Origin: Butyrivibrio sp.
Lineage (GTDB): Bacteria; Bacillota; Clostridia; Lachnospirales; Lachnospiraceae
Reading direction: 5' to 3'
Assembly: GCA_017535785.1 (NCBI GenBank)
Contig: JAFXTN010000008.1
Coordinates: forward strand, 186,001-250,000
Length of the DNA stretch: 64,000 bases
The translations under genes and the position numbers were made by a program. Shown in pieces: positions 41,902-50,971 of the stretch. The notes below the pieces were generated by a model. That model worked only from the letters and a program-made list of their open reading frames with translations. It had not been told where the DNA came from and did not search any database. Each line of letters begins with the position of its first letter. The stretch's first letter is position 1.

Positions 41902-42669
41902 ATGTCCAACTTCTTCAAATCCAACTCATATTTCCAACCCGTATACAAGCACATCGACCTTCCGGTGTACATTACAGACGAATTTCGCTTCTTTCGCTGT
42001 TTAGAATTCAAAGATTCCTTTTATGGAAAGACTGTAAGTGAACTGCATGCAGGAAATCTCAGAATCAGCGAAGGTCGCTATTCAAAACTCTTTCCTGATC
42101 AAAAGATATCCTACTGGGCAGATTCACCAGAGACTTCTCGTGCTGAGATAAAGAAACATGGTGCCGGAAAGAATATACTCACGTTCTTTGCTTACGATGA
42201 TCTTACAAGCACCTGCCCAATTCTTGATAACGAAGAACCGCTTGTGATTATCGACGGCCGAAAATGCGGTATACAAGACCTTATAGACAAAGTAGAAGAC
42301 GGAAAATCCCTTACATCTAAAGAAAAGGATTATATGCAAAAGATACTTCTCCAATCCCCCGACTGCCTCGTCTATGATTCCCACGCCCGCAAAGGCGGCG
42401 AAAACTACATCTTCCTAGAAAAAGGCTTCAAGAAACTTGCATTACGGCAAGTAAAGCTCCGGCTGGGAGAAAGACCTGCCAAGAACTCCATAACAATCTG
42501 CTGCGCGGACACAAGCGATTACATGCCGGCAATAGAGAACTATGCCTGCTATTTTAAGCCCCTCGCCCGAACCGGCGTGGACCAAGATTATTATAGAACA
42601 GCGGAATACACAGATCGTGTCAAAAGATACAACGAATCCCTATACAAACTTCAAGATCATCACGGATAA
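41902..42669 (+). CDS. RES-domain protein (NAD-phosphorylase/ADP-ribosyl toxin-like)
   Basis: A 255-residue protein. RISEGRYSKLFPDQKISYWADSPETSRAEIKKHG (about 51-84) matches the start of RES domains (GRY..., Y-W-A-spetA..E), and LVYDSHARKGGENYIFLEKGFKKLALRQV (about 152-180) matches the distal Ser segment. RES toxins such as MbcT break down NAD+ with Arg, Tyr, Glu and Ser residues, all present in suitable places. No Xre/MbcA-type antitoxin lies beside it. The tail (about 185-255) is extra. AGGAG precedes ATG 41902. Assignment is by motif. Confidence 0.68.
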   Translation: MSNFFKSNSYFQPVYKHIDLPVYITDEFRFFRCLEFKDSFYGKTVSELHAGNLRISEGRYSKLFPDQKISYWADSPETSRAEIKKHGAGKNILTFFAYDDLTSTCPILDNEEPLVIIDGRKCGIQDLIDKVEDGKSLTSKEKDYMQKILLQSPDCLVYDSHARKGGENYIFLEKGFKKLALRQVKLRLGERPAKNSITICCADTSDYMPAIENYACYFKPLARTGVDQDYYRTAEYTDRVKRYNESLYKLQDHHG

Positions 42670-42795
42670 CCATAATCATAGTGATAGAGAAAATCCCCCA
42701 CGAATATGATACAATTAACAGGTGCCAAGCACTGAGCAATTATGATTCGCTCAGGTACGGAGCATAGAGATACATGTTGAGGGTGAGATAAGCAG

Positions 42796-44087
42796 ATGGA
42801 AACAACATATAAAGCTATATTAAATAAGGCTGTTGATATTATAGGGATCCTTACAGTTCCATATTTATTCATACTTAGCATCATTGCTAATCAAGGATAC
42901 CATCAGAAATTGTTTTTTAGATCACTTTTGGTTCTGTTCATCATTTGGCTTGTGGTCGGAGTTTGCAAGCACAGGAATATCACGATTCCCCCAATTTATA
43001 GGTTTATTGTAGCTGTGACGATGATAATTGTGTCAACGAGCAGCGTAAGCATATATATTTTGCAGAGAAAAGGGGAGCTGCATAACCCGGAATGGACATA
43101 TTTTGTCTTTGTGGATGCAGTGGTTCTTTTGATTTCCATGATTATATATATGCAGAAAAGAGGCGTTTGATCTGGGACTTAGGATCACGTCATTGTTCGT
43201 GCTGCTGAGCGGCGTGTGGGGCTACATCGATTATTTTAAGCTTGTTTTTGAGTTTATCAATAAAGACAGATCGTATGTATTTGCGTACAGACTTTTTCAA
43301 TATACATGAACCCGATCCCCGCAGGGCAGATCTTCCTTATGTTTCTGTGGATACCATTCTGTATGGGAAGAAAAGACTTAGATAAAAAAAGAGACAGGCA
43401 ATAAACGCCATTATTAGGACGATTGTATACGTTCCGTTTATTATCCTCATAAAATCCAGGAGCATATGGCTCGGATTGATACTGACAGCCGTAGTGTGGT
43501 TTGTTATTAATGGCAAAAATATCATCGCCGGCTGGAAGCAATTATCTAGGATAAAAAAATATATAACTGTAGCCATGGCAGCGATAGTGGCAGGTATAGG
43601 AATTCCGCTTTTTATTAAGGTAGTAATAGCAAGATTCACAGGCCTCAAGGCGCAGCAGCCGTATTATCTGAGATTAAACTATATAAGATACACCATTGAA
43701 CAGTACGCGAATAGCAAAGTAGTCCGCATGCTGTTTGGACACGGACCCGGAAGAAGTAAGGATATGATCACTGCTTCGCTGTATTTTGAGCCGCCTTACA
43801 ATATATGCGACAACGCGTATATGTCAATGCTCTACGAGTGGGGAATTGTTGCGATAATAGCTGTGATCATTATCTATATTTTTGCTTTTAGGATCATAAT
43901 CAATTCTTCTAAGGAAAAGACAAAGAGCATAGCCGTTTATTGCGCGTACGCCGTTATAGCTTGCATAATACCGATCTTCTTCTATGAAGCCCAGATGTGG
44001 TTTATGGTAGGAACAACTATGGCAATATTTGCGGCAGGCGGAGTGTACAAGGGAATCCAGTCATTGCATAACAGGGCACAACAATAA
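42796..44087 (+). pseudogene. O-antigen polymerase/ligase-type membrane protein, multiply frameshifted
   Basis: Four pieces of one polytopic protein in different frames: 42796-43170 (124 residues, four membrane segments), then about 43168-43309 (LGLRITSLFVLLSGVWGYIDYF...FAYRLFQY, stop), 43308-43403 (MNPIPAGQIFLMFLWIPFCMGRKD, stop), and about 43405-44087 (220 codons to the end, with FGHGPGRS, YNICDNAYMSMLYEWGI and C-terminal membrane helices). The sum, about 420 residues, is a full Wzy/WaaL-like length, and the DNAYMSMLYEWGI segment is typical of that group. At least three breaks are needed. Confidence 0.72.
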
Positions 44088-44183
44088 AGCACAACTTTAT
44101 CGGGGCGAATGATTGCCATATTTTGGTAATTATACTATCATATTAGGGATTATTGATTAAATTAAGATGGTTGTACATTGTTT

Positions 44184-45377
44184 ATGGGAAAAATTAAGAT
44201 AAAAAAACAATATCATACAGATAAACGCCAGGTATTTTGTATCGGAAGCAAAGGAATTCCTGCAGAATATGGCGGATTCGAGACATTCATGGAGAATCTT
44301 ACTCTCTGCAAGAAAAGTGAGAATCTACGTTATCATGTCGCTGCGATAGCAAGAGAAGATTCCAGATATCAGTACAATGGTGCTAAGTGTTACAAGGTAA
44401 AGGTGCCGGAAATCGGCCCCGCCAAAGCCATTGTTTATGACGCCAAGGCCCTTTCCAGGGCTATAAGGTACTGTGAAGAGCGACCTGCTATAGATAAGCC
44501 GATTTTCTTTATCATGGCGTGCAGAATAGGGCCCATGATCGCATATTACAAGAAGAAGATCAAGAAGCTAGGTGGACTCTTGTATGTTAATCCCGATGGA
44601 CACGATTGGGAGCGAAGAAAATGGAGTGCTCCTGTAAGAGCATATTGGAAACTGTCTGAGAGACTTATGATCAAGCATGCTGATAAGGCTATCTGTGACA
44701 GCAAAGAGATAGAGAAATATATTCATAGAGAGTATGCCAAGTACAATACTGATACAACCTTTATTGCCTATGGAGCTGATCTAAGCAGATCCACATGCGC
44801 AGATAATGATCCGTTATTTGTTGAGTGGCTTTCTGAACAGGAAGTTAGCAGGTATGGATATTATCTGGTTGTAGGACGCTTTGTCAAAGAGAATAACTTC
44901 GATATTATAATAAGAGAGTTCCTTAAGAGTAGCTCTGATAAGAAACTCATAATCATAACAACAGAGAATGATAAACTTTTGCAGGAGTATGATAAGGAAC
45001 TTCACTTCCTTAACAGCGGCAGAGTTATAGTGGCTGACCCTGTATATGACAAGCAGCTTCTTAAGAAAATAAGGGAGAACGCCTTTGCTTATATGCATGG
45101 TCATGAGGTTGGAGGTACCAATCCCAGCCTATTGGAAGCGCTTGCTTCAACGGATGTGAATCTTGTTCTTGATGTGAAATATAACCATGAAGTTGCAGAG
45201 GATGCAGCAATATACTGGGATAAAGATGGCAGGAACCTGTCGGATGTTATCATGTCCATAGAAAACATGACTGACGAGGATAGATCAAAATACGGCAACT
45301 TGGCCAAAAAGCGCATATCCGATGAATATACATGGGATAGCATATCCGAGAAATATGAGAAAGTATTCCTCGAATAA
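44184..45377 (+). CDS. DUF1972/GT4 glycosyltransferase (Cps2T-like)
   Basis: A 397-residue GT-B transferase. The N-terminus VFCIGSKGIPAEYGGFETFMENLT (about 17-40) is the DUF1972 signature seen in pneumococcal Cps2T, a beta-1,4-rhamnosyltransferase acting as an early step in capsule repeat assembly. The C-terminal half has GRFVKENNFDIIIREFLKSSSDKKLIII and HGHEVGGTNPSLLEALAS, the GT4 donor-binding part. ATG 44184 used (a TTG precedes); no clear ribosome site. Donor sugar cannot be told from sequence alone. Confidence 0.85.
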   Translation: MGKIKIKKQYHTDKRQVFCIGSKGIPAEYGGFETFMENLTLCKKSENLRYHVAAIAREDSRYQYNGAKCYKVKVPEIGPAKAIVYDAKALSRAIRYCEERPAIDKPIFFIMACRIGPMIAYYKKKIKKLGGLLYVNPDGHDWERRKWSAPVRAYWKLSERLMIKHADKAICDSKEIEKYIHREYAKYNTDTTFIAYGADLSRSTCADNDPLFVEWLSEQEVSRYGYYLVVGRFVKENNFDIIIREFLKSSSDKKLIIITTENDKLLQEYDKELHFLNSGRVIVADPVYDKQLLKKIRENAFAYMHGHEVGGTNPSLLEALASTDVNLVLDVKYNHEVAEDAAIYWDKDGRNLSDVIMSIENMTDEDRSKYGNLAKKRISDEYTWDSISEKYEKVFLE

Positions 45378-45397
45378 TAACAGAAAGGCTGTTTAAT

Positions 45398-46492
45398 ATG
45401 AGAATAGGAATAGATGCTCATATGCTTGGAGATCGTTCAGGCGGAAATGAGAGTTTCTATAGAGGGATTCTGTCAGGTATTAAGCCTGATCAGGGAGATG
45501 AGTACTACATATTTGTTCGCCCCGGTGTTGATGCTTCCGAATATCAAGACAGATACCACGTAGTATATTTTAAAAGCGGCAGTTCAATATACAGAAACTG
45601 TATTGAGCTAAGCAAACTTTGCAGGGAGTACAAGATAGATGTGTTACATACTCAGTACTATCTACCGATATTTTGCCCATGCAAGAGCGTAGTTACGATA
45701 CATGATCTGTCATTTGAACACATCAAAGATATTTTCACCAAGAAGGAATATATCAAGGATAAATTGCTTGTATCACATGCTGCCAGAAAGGCAGATACTG
45801 TGGTTACCGTATCGGAGTTTTCTAAACAGGACATTATTGACACCTATAAGGTCGATGCATCTAAAATAGAAGTTATATACAATGCTGTTGGACCAGAATT
45901 TTGCGCACTTCCTTCACAGGATGAGCGTAGAGGCGCTGTCAGGGCTGAATTTGGCTTATCAGATGATAAATACTTACTATGTGTAGGTAATCTCCAGCCA
46001 AGGAAGAATATTCCAAGACTAATAATGGCATTTGATAAGTATATCAAGGATAATAATGCAGATTGCAAACTTGTTATTGTGGGCAAAAAAGCCTGGATGT
46101 ACGAAGAAATCGAAAAGTACGTATCCGATAACAAGGACAAAGTTATCCTTACAGATTATGTCAGTACCAAAGTACTTGTGGAGCTTCTTAATGAAGCTAA
46201 AGGCTTTATCTATCCTTCTATATTTGAGGGATTTGGAATACCACCTCTTGAGGCCTTGTGCTGCGGAACACCTGTGGCAGCATCTGATATTCCCGTTATC
46301 AGAGAGGTCCTTGGGGATAATATCGTATATTTTGATCCATTCAATGTAGATGATATGGCTAGTGCAATCAGAACTCTTATGGAAGGTGATTGCAGTGTTG
46401 ATGGTGCGATTACCGGCAGATATTCTTGGAAAAAAAGCGCAGATAAGCTTAAAGAAGTATATCATAAAACTTACACGGGTGAACTGGCATGA
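45398..46492 (+). CDS. GT4 glycosyltransferase
   Basis: A 364-residue GT-B, mannosyltransferase-type. MRIGIDAHMLGDRSGGNESFYRGIL, SVVTIHDLSFEHIKDIFTKKE, VVTVSEFSKQDIIDTY and PSIFEGFGIPPLEALCCGTPVAASDIPVIREVLGD (family E-x7-E region) are clear. AAAGG precedes ATG 45398. Overlaps the next transferase by ATGA; the two begin with the same 20 bases and the same architecture, so they are probably old tandem duplicates. Confidence 0.9.
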   Translation: MRIGIDAHMLGDRSGGNESFYRGILSGIKPDQGDEYYIFVRPGVDASEYQDRYHVVYFKSGSSIYRNCIELSKLCREYKIDVLHTQYYLPIFCPCKSVVTIHDLSFEHIKDIFTKKEYIKDKLLVSHAARKADTVVTVSEFSKQDIIDTYKVDASKIEVIYNAVGPEFCALPSQDERRGAVRAEFGLSDDKYLLCVGNLQPRKNIPRLIMAFDKYIKDNNADCKLVIVGKKAWMYEEIEKYVSDNKDKVILTDYVSTKVLVELLNEAKGFIYPSIFEGFGIPPLEALCCGTPVAASDIPVIREVLGDNIVYFDPFNVDDMASAIRTLMEGDCSVDGAITGRYSWKKSADKLKEVYHKTYTGELA

Positions 46493-47646
46493 GAATAGGA
46501 ATAGATGCAAGGACACTATCATATGAACATACAGGCATACCTATTTTTGTTCATGATGTGTTACAATACTGGAGCGAATACAAGAAAGATGATGAATATT
46601 ACCTCTATTCCAATCGCGACCTGAATGTGGATTTTGAACTTGGGGATAACTGGCATATCGTTATCGACAAACACAGATTTGGTGGGATCTGGGTTCAGAC
46701 GAGGCTTCGCAGGCTCCTAAAAAGAGACAAGATAGAAGCATTCTGGGAACCTATGAATTTCCTACCTGCAAGGATTAAAGGGGTCAGCTACTATGTGACA
46801 GTTCATGATCTTGCAGTATATCTGTTTCCCAAGTTTGGGGCTGTTACGGATTCCATATTGGAGAGATTACTTCTAAAGAAATCCTGCAAAAGAGCAGATA
46901 AGATTATCGCCATTTCTGAATCCACCAAGAGAGATATAGCTACTCATTTAGGGATTCAGGATGAGAAGATAGAAGTAATATACAATGGAGATTCACCTTA
47001 TAAGAACAAAGCTGTATCATATTCCGAGGATACCGGAAAAGAGATATTGAGCAAGTGGAATCTTATAAAGAGAGAATATCTACTGTTTGTCGGAACTATA
47101 GAGCCAAGGAAAAATGTTGGCACCATTGTCGCGGCATACGAACAGTTAAGAGATACCAGCGAATATACCGGTAAACTTGTAATTGCAGGTAAACAAGGGT
47201 GGAAATGCACCAAGATTATTGAAGCTATAGAAAATAATAAGTATAGGGACGATATAGTTGTTACGGGATACATTTCAGAGGCAGAAAAAGAATGCCTGTA
47301 CAGAAATGCACAGTGTCTCGTATTTCCTTCTTTATATGAAGGCTTTGGGTTCCCTATTCTGGAGGCCATGTCTGTGGGGCTTCCGGTAGTGACGAGTAAT
47401 GTATCTTCCATGCCTGAGGTTGGACTTGACGCAGCTTTCTATGTTGAGGAGTCCGATTTGCATAATGAAGAGATTATTGCTAAAGTAATACATGATGCGC
47501 TTAATATTTCTGATGAAGAACGCATCAAATTACGGGATAAGATGAATAGAATAGTTAATTCCCACAGCAGACTTGATTCTGCTGAGAGTATATATCAGCT
47601 GATTGCTGGAAAGGGGCAAGAATATGGAAAGAATATCAATTGCTGA
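46489..47646 (+). CDS. GT4 glycosyltransferase
   Basis: A 385-residue transferase of the same group as its upstream neighbour: MRIGIDARTLSYEHTGIPIFVHDVLQYW, SYYVTVHDLAVYLFPKFGA, RADKIIAISESTKRDIATHLG, PRKNVGTIVAAYEQL and PSLYEGFGFPILEAMSVGLPVVTSNVSSMPEV. It probably adds a mannose-derived sugar to the repeat unit. Starts by ATGA overlap with the previous gene, and its last 23 bases overlap the start of the aminotransferase gene. Confidence 0.9.
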   Translation: MRIGIDARTLSYEHTGIPIFVHDVLQYWSEYKKDDEYYLYSNRDLNVDFELGDNWHIVIDKHRFGGIWVQTRLRRLLKRDKIEAFWEPMNFLPARIKGVSYYVTVHDLAVYLFPKFGAVTDSILERLLLKKSCKRADKIIAISESTKRDIATHLGIQDEKIEVIYNGDSPYKNKAVSYSEDTGKEILSKWNLIKREYLLFVGTIEPRKNVGTIVAAYEQLRDTSEYTGKLVIAGKQGWKCTKIIEAIENNKYRDDIVVTGYISEAEKECLYRNAQCLVFPSLYEGFGFPILEAMSVGLPVVTSNVSSMPEVGLDAAFYVEESDLHNEEIIAKVIHDALNISDEERIKLRDKMNRIVNSHSRLDSAESIYQLIAGKGQEYGKNINC

Positions 47647-48733
47647 ACCCGTTTTTAACGGAAACGAAAAGAAATACCTGATGGAGTGTATCGATACCGG
47701 TTGGGTATCTGCCAACGGTAGATTTGTTAATGAGTTTCAGGAGAAATTTGCTGAGTACTGTGGATCCAAGTATGCTATCGCATGCGCTAACGGAACAGTT
47801 ACTCTTATGCTTATCATGAAGGCGCTTAATATAGGACCGGGTGATGAGGTTATCATGCCTACACTTACTTATGTTGCTACAGCAAATGCTGTTGCAAGCT
47901 GCGGTGCTAAGCCTGTATTTGTTGACAGTGATCCCGATACATGGAATGTAGATCCCAATGCGATCGAGGCTGCCATCAATCATCATACCAAGGCAATCAT
48001 TCCTGTACATCTGTACGGACTTGCCTGCGACATGACTGCAATAATGGATATTTCCATAAGATATGGAATACCTGTAATTGAGGACGCTGCAGAAGCTCAC
48101 GGAGCAATGTGGGATGGTCAGAAAGTCGGCGGTATAGGCAAGATTGGATCATTTAGTTTCTTTGGAAACAAGATCATCACATCCGGTGAGGGTGGTATGA
48201 TCGTTACCAACGATGACGACCTTTACAGAAGAATGAATCTTATGAAAGCTCAGGGAATGGATTCCAAGAAGCGTTATTGGCATGTAATAAGAGGTTATAA
48301 CTTCAGAATGACCAACATGCAGGCTGCAGTAGGTCTTGGACAGCTTGAAAATATTGATTGGCATATTGCTCAGAGACGCAGAGTTGCTGATACATACAAG
48401 AAACTGTTCGCAGAGAAGCTTGACGGATATGTTACCATTCAGAAGGTTGATAATCCGGAGAACCATGTATACTGGATGAACAGTATCATCTTGACTGACA
48501 AGGTTAAGAAGACAAGAGACGAAGTAATGGCAGCTATGGAAGAGGCTAATATTGAGATGAGACCCTTGTTCTATCCTATGCATGTTATGCCAGTATATCG
48601 TGATACAAAGCTTCATCTTCCTGTTGCAGAGCATCTTTCAGAGAGAGGAATCAACCTTCCTTCACATTCTAAGCTCGATGAAGAGAAGATTGGATATATT
48701 GTAGATTCACTTGCTAATATCATTAAAGGTTAA
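47624..48733 (+). CDS. per: DegT/DnrJ/EryC1-type sugar aminotransferase, GDP-perosamine synthase-like
   Basis: PLP enzyme of 369 residues. SIAEPVFNGNEKKYLMECIDTGWVSANGRFVNEFQEKFAEYCG, VIEDAAEAHGAMWDGQKVG and FSFFGNKIITSGEGGM (PLP Lys in FGNK) match per-type enzymes that turn GDP-4-keto-6-deoxymannose into GDP-perosamine; gmd, which makes that substrate, is at 54878. ATG 47624 is used because AAAGGGG lies just upstream. It overlaps the preceding transferase. An acetyltransferase follows. PglE-like activity on a UDP sugar is the alternative. Confidence 0.85.
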   Translation: MERISIAEPVFNGNEKKYLMECIDTGWVSANGRFVNEFQEKFAEYCGSKYAIACANGTVTLMLIMKALNIGPGDEVIMPTLTYVATANAVASCGAKPVFVDSDPDTWNVDPNAIEAAINHHTKAIIPVHLYGLACDMTAIMDISIRYGIPVIEDAAEAHGAMWDGQKVGGIGKIGSFSFFGNKIITSGEGGMIVTNDDDLYRRMNLMKAQGMDSKKRYWHVIRGYNFRMTNMQAAVGLGQLENIDWHIAQRRRVADTYKKLFAEKLDGYVTIQKVDNPENHVYWMNSIILTDKVKKTRDEVMAAMEEANIEMRPLFYPMHVMPVYRDTKLHLPVAEHLSERGINLPSHSKLDEEKIGYIVDSLANIIKG

Positions 48734-48742
48734 GCGATAAGA

Positions 48743-49378
48743 ATGGAAACTAACAATAATAAGTTGTTGATAGTCGGCGCCGGAAGACATAGTAAAGTTA
48801 CTATAGATATTCTTGAGCAGATGGGACAATATGAGATTGTTGGAATAGTAGACATGAAAGAAGGAAAGGTTTTTGACTACTCAGTTATAGGGGCAGATGA
48901 AGATCTTCCCTCTTTCTATTCTAAGGGAATTACCAACATTTTTATATCAGTTGGCAATAATAGATTAAGGAAGAAACTGTTTATTGAAGCTGAGAAGATA
49001 GGTTTCAATATTGTCTCTGCTATCAGTCCGTACTCACATATATCGCGTTACGCTCATGTTGGAAGAGGCGTTGCCATAATGCCCGGTGCCATTATTAACG
49101 CAGAGGCTAATATAGGTGATGGCGCGATAATCAATACAAACGCGAGTGTGGATCATGATTGTGTGATCGGTAAATTTACTCATATAGCTCCCGGTGTAGC
49201 AATTTCGGGTTCGTGTAATATTGGCGAAGGTTGCCTTCTGGGAACCGGTGCAAGAGTAATAGATGGAATAACTATAGGTAGTAATACAATAATTGGTGCA
49301 GGTGCTGCAGTTGTGAAAGAAATAGAGTGCGATTGTGTAGCTGTCGGAGTTCCTGCTAAGGTAATTAAGAAAAATTAA
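48743..49378 (+). CDS. NeuD/PglD/PerB-family N- or O-acetyltransferase
   Basis: A 211-residue trimeric left-handed beta-helix acetyltransferase. N-terminal Rossmann-like part KLLIVGAGRHSKVTIDILEQMGQYEIVGIVD, then hexapeptide repeats GVAIMPGAIINAEANIGDGAIINTNASVDHDCVIG (His catalytic, about 138) and a closing GAGAAVVKEIECDCVAVGVPAKVIK. Directly after the per-like gene, so GDP-perosamine N-acetylation (PerB role) is likely. Ten bases separate the two. Confidence 0.9.
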   Translation: METNNNKLLIVGAGRHSKVTIDILEQMGQYEIVGIVDMKEGKVFDYSVIGADEDLPSFYSKGITNIFISVGNNRLRKKLFIEAEKIGFNIVSAISPYSHISRYAHVGRGVAIMPGAIINAEANIGDGAIINTNASVDHDCVIGKFTHIAPGVAISGSCNIGEGCLLGTGARVIDGITIGSNTIIGAGAAVVKEIECDCVAVGVPAKVIKKN

Positions 49379-49397
49379 ATTCGGTGGTGTATTTGTT

Positions 49398-50192
49398 ATG
49401 GAAGGAATAAAAAAGTATTATAAGCATATGATCCATATGAGATATTTCATAGCTCATTTGGTTACCATAGGTTTAAAGAATCAGTTTAGAAGATCTAAAT
49501 TAGGCATATTGTGGACTTTTATCAGTCCATTATGTTTGACTGCGATCATGGGTGTTGTATTCTCAGTGGCATTCCATTATGAGCTTAAGGATTATTTACC
49601 TTATGTATTATCGGGAATACTGTTCTGGGATCTTTTTACCAAGTCATTTGTAGCCGGAAGTAGTACCATTATGGGATTTGATAGTTTTATTAGACAGTGT
49701 AATCATCCCATAACATTATATACATTATCAAATTCGTTGCTTTTTACGTCTTCATTTCTGATTGCAATGATTGCTTTAGTAATCATGACGATTTTTACAT
49801 CGCCTGTTTACATCGTGATTGGATTAGCTTCTTTACCGCTTACGATACTTATTTATGCTATTTTTTCATGGAGCGGAACAACCATTTCTTCATTCATCGG
49901 TGTACAGTTTAGAGATTTCCCTATGGCTGCGACACTTATGCTGCAGGTAATGTGGTATCTTTCTCCTGTTTTCTTGCAGGAAGACCTTTTTATGAAAAAT
50001 CCGATTTTATACACTTGGTTTACTATCAACCCTATTACACATATGCTTAATTTGATACGTAAACCGTTTTTACATGGTTGTTTTCCAAGTATTGTTGATT
50101 ACACATTTAGTATCTGTTTTGTTGCTGTAATGGCAGTGATAGCTTTTTGGGTTAATAAGAAGAAGGAAAAGAATGCAATTTTCTATTTATAA
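49398..50192 (+). CDS. wzm: ABC-2 type polysaccharide export permease (Wzm/TagG-like)
   Basis: A 264-residue permease with six membrane segments: FRRSKLGILWTFISPLCLTAIMGVVFSVAF (about 31-60), LPYVLSGILFWDLFTKSF, VIMTIFTSPVYIVIGLASLPLTILIYAIFS, FRDFPMAATLMLQVMWYLSPVFLQED and a C-terminal pair. Partner of the ATPase that follows. Exports a lipid-linked finished chain in the ABC-dependent route of surface glycans. Confidence 0.92.
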   Translation: MEGIKKYYKHMIHMRYFIAHLVTIGLKNQFRRSKLGILWTFISPLCLTAIMGVVFSVAFHYELKDYLPYVLSGILFWDLFTKSFVAGSSTIMGFDSFIRQCNHPITLYTLSNSLLFTSSFLIAMIALVIMTIFTSPVYIVIGLASLPLTILIYAIFSWSGTTISSFIGVQFRDFPMAATLMLQVMWYLSPVFLQEDLFMKNPILYTWFTINPITHMLNLIRKPFLHGCFPSIVDYTFSICFVAVMAVIAFWVNKKKEKNAIFYL

Positions 50193-50212
50193 AAATAAAG
50201 GAATAAGAAAAA

Positions 50213-50971
50213 ATGGAAACACGTATAGATATAAATAAAATTGATATGTACTATCCCTCAAACATCTATAATGCTACAACTTTGAAACAACAGCTTTTCT
50301 CTTTGTTGAAATTAGAAAAAAAGAAAAAAGAACTTAAAGATGTTCATGCACTTAAAGGTTTGGATTTACATATCAAGGCCGGAGAAAGAGTCGGTGTAAT
50401 CGGAAGAAACGGATCGGGAAAGAGTACATTACTTAAGACAATAGCAGGAGTTTATCCTGTTGAAAACGGAAATGTAGAGGTTAACGGGCAGATAATGGCT
50501 CTGTTTGACCTTGTTCTTGGCTTCGATCTTGAATCCACAGGTCGAGAGAATATTATGTACAGAGGACTTCTTCTTGGCGCACATCCCGATGAGATAAGAG
50601 CTAAAACCCAGGAAATAATTGATTTTTCCGGACTTGGAGATTTTATAGACTATCCTATTAAATCATATTCCAGTGGTATGCTTATAAGACTTGCATTTAG
50701 CGTATCGACAAGTCTTACCGGACAGATTCTTCTTCTGGATGAAGTAATCGCCGCCGGTGATATAGGCTTTAAGAAAAAGGCTGAGAAAAGAATGATGAAC
50801 CTTATTGATGAAGCAGAGATAATGGTCTTCGTGACTCATGACCTTAAAATGGCGGAAGATATTTGTAATAGGGTGGTATTACTTGATAGAGGGGTGTTGC
50901 TTGACGATGGAAATCCTCAAGAAGTGATAGCACACTACAAAAAGATAATGGAAGAAGAGAGTAATGGATAA
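50213..50971 (+). CDS. wzt: ABC exporter ATPase (Wzt/TagH-like)
   Basis: A 252-residue ATPase without a C-terminal carbohydrate-binding domain. Walker A GVIGRNGSGKSTLLKTIAG (about 62-80), Q-like loop MALFDLVLGFDLESTGREN (Wzt/TagH family mark), signature YSSGMLIRLAFS and Walker B ILLLDEVIAAGD. N-terminal Tyr-Pro-Ser type (IDMYYPSNIYNATTLKQQL) as in the family. Ends overlapping the next gene by eight bases. The lack of the C-terminal domain suggests no terminal-residue recognition. Confidence 0.93.
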   Translation: METRIDINKIDMYYPSNIYNATTLKQQLFSLLKLEKKKKELKDVHALKGLDLHIKAGERVGVIGRNGSGKSTLLKTIAGVYPVENGNVEVNGQIMALFDLVLGFDLESTGRENIMYRGLLLGAHPDEIRAKTQEIIDFSGLGDFIDYPIKSYSSGMLIRLAFSVSTSLTGQILLLDEVIAAGDIGFKKKAEKRMMNLIDEAEIMVFVTHDLKMAEDICNRVVLLDRGVLLDDGNPQEVIAHYKKIMEEESNG

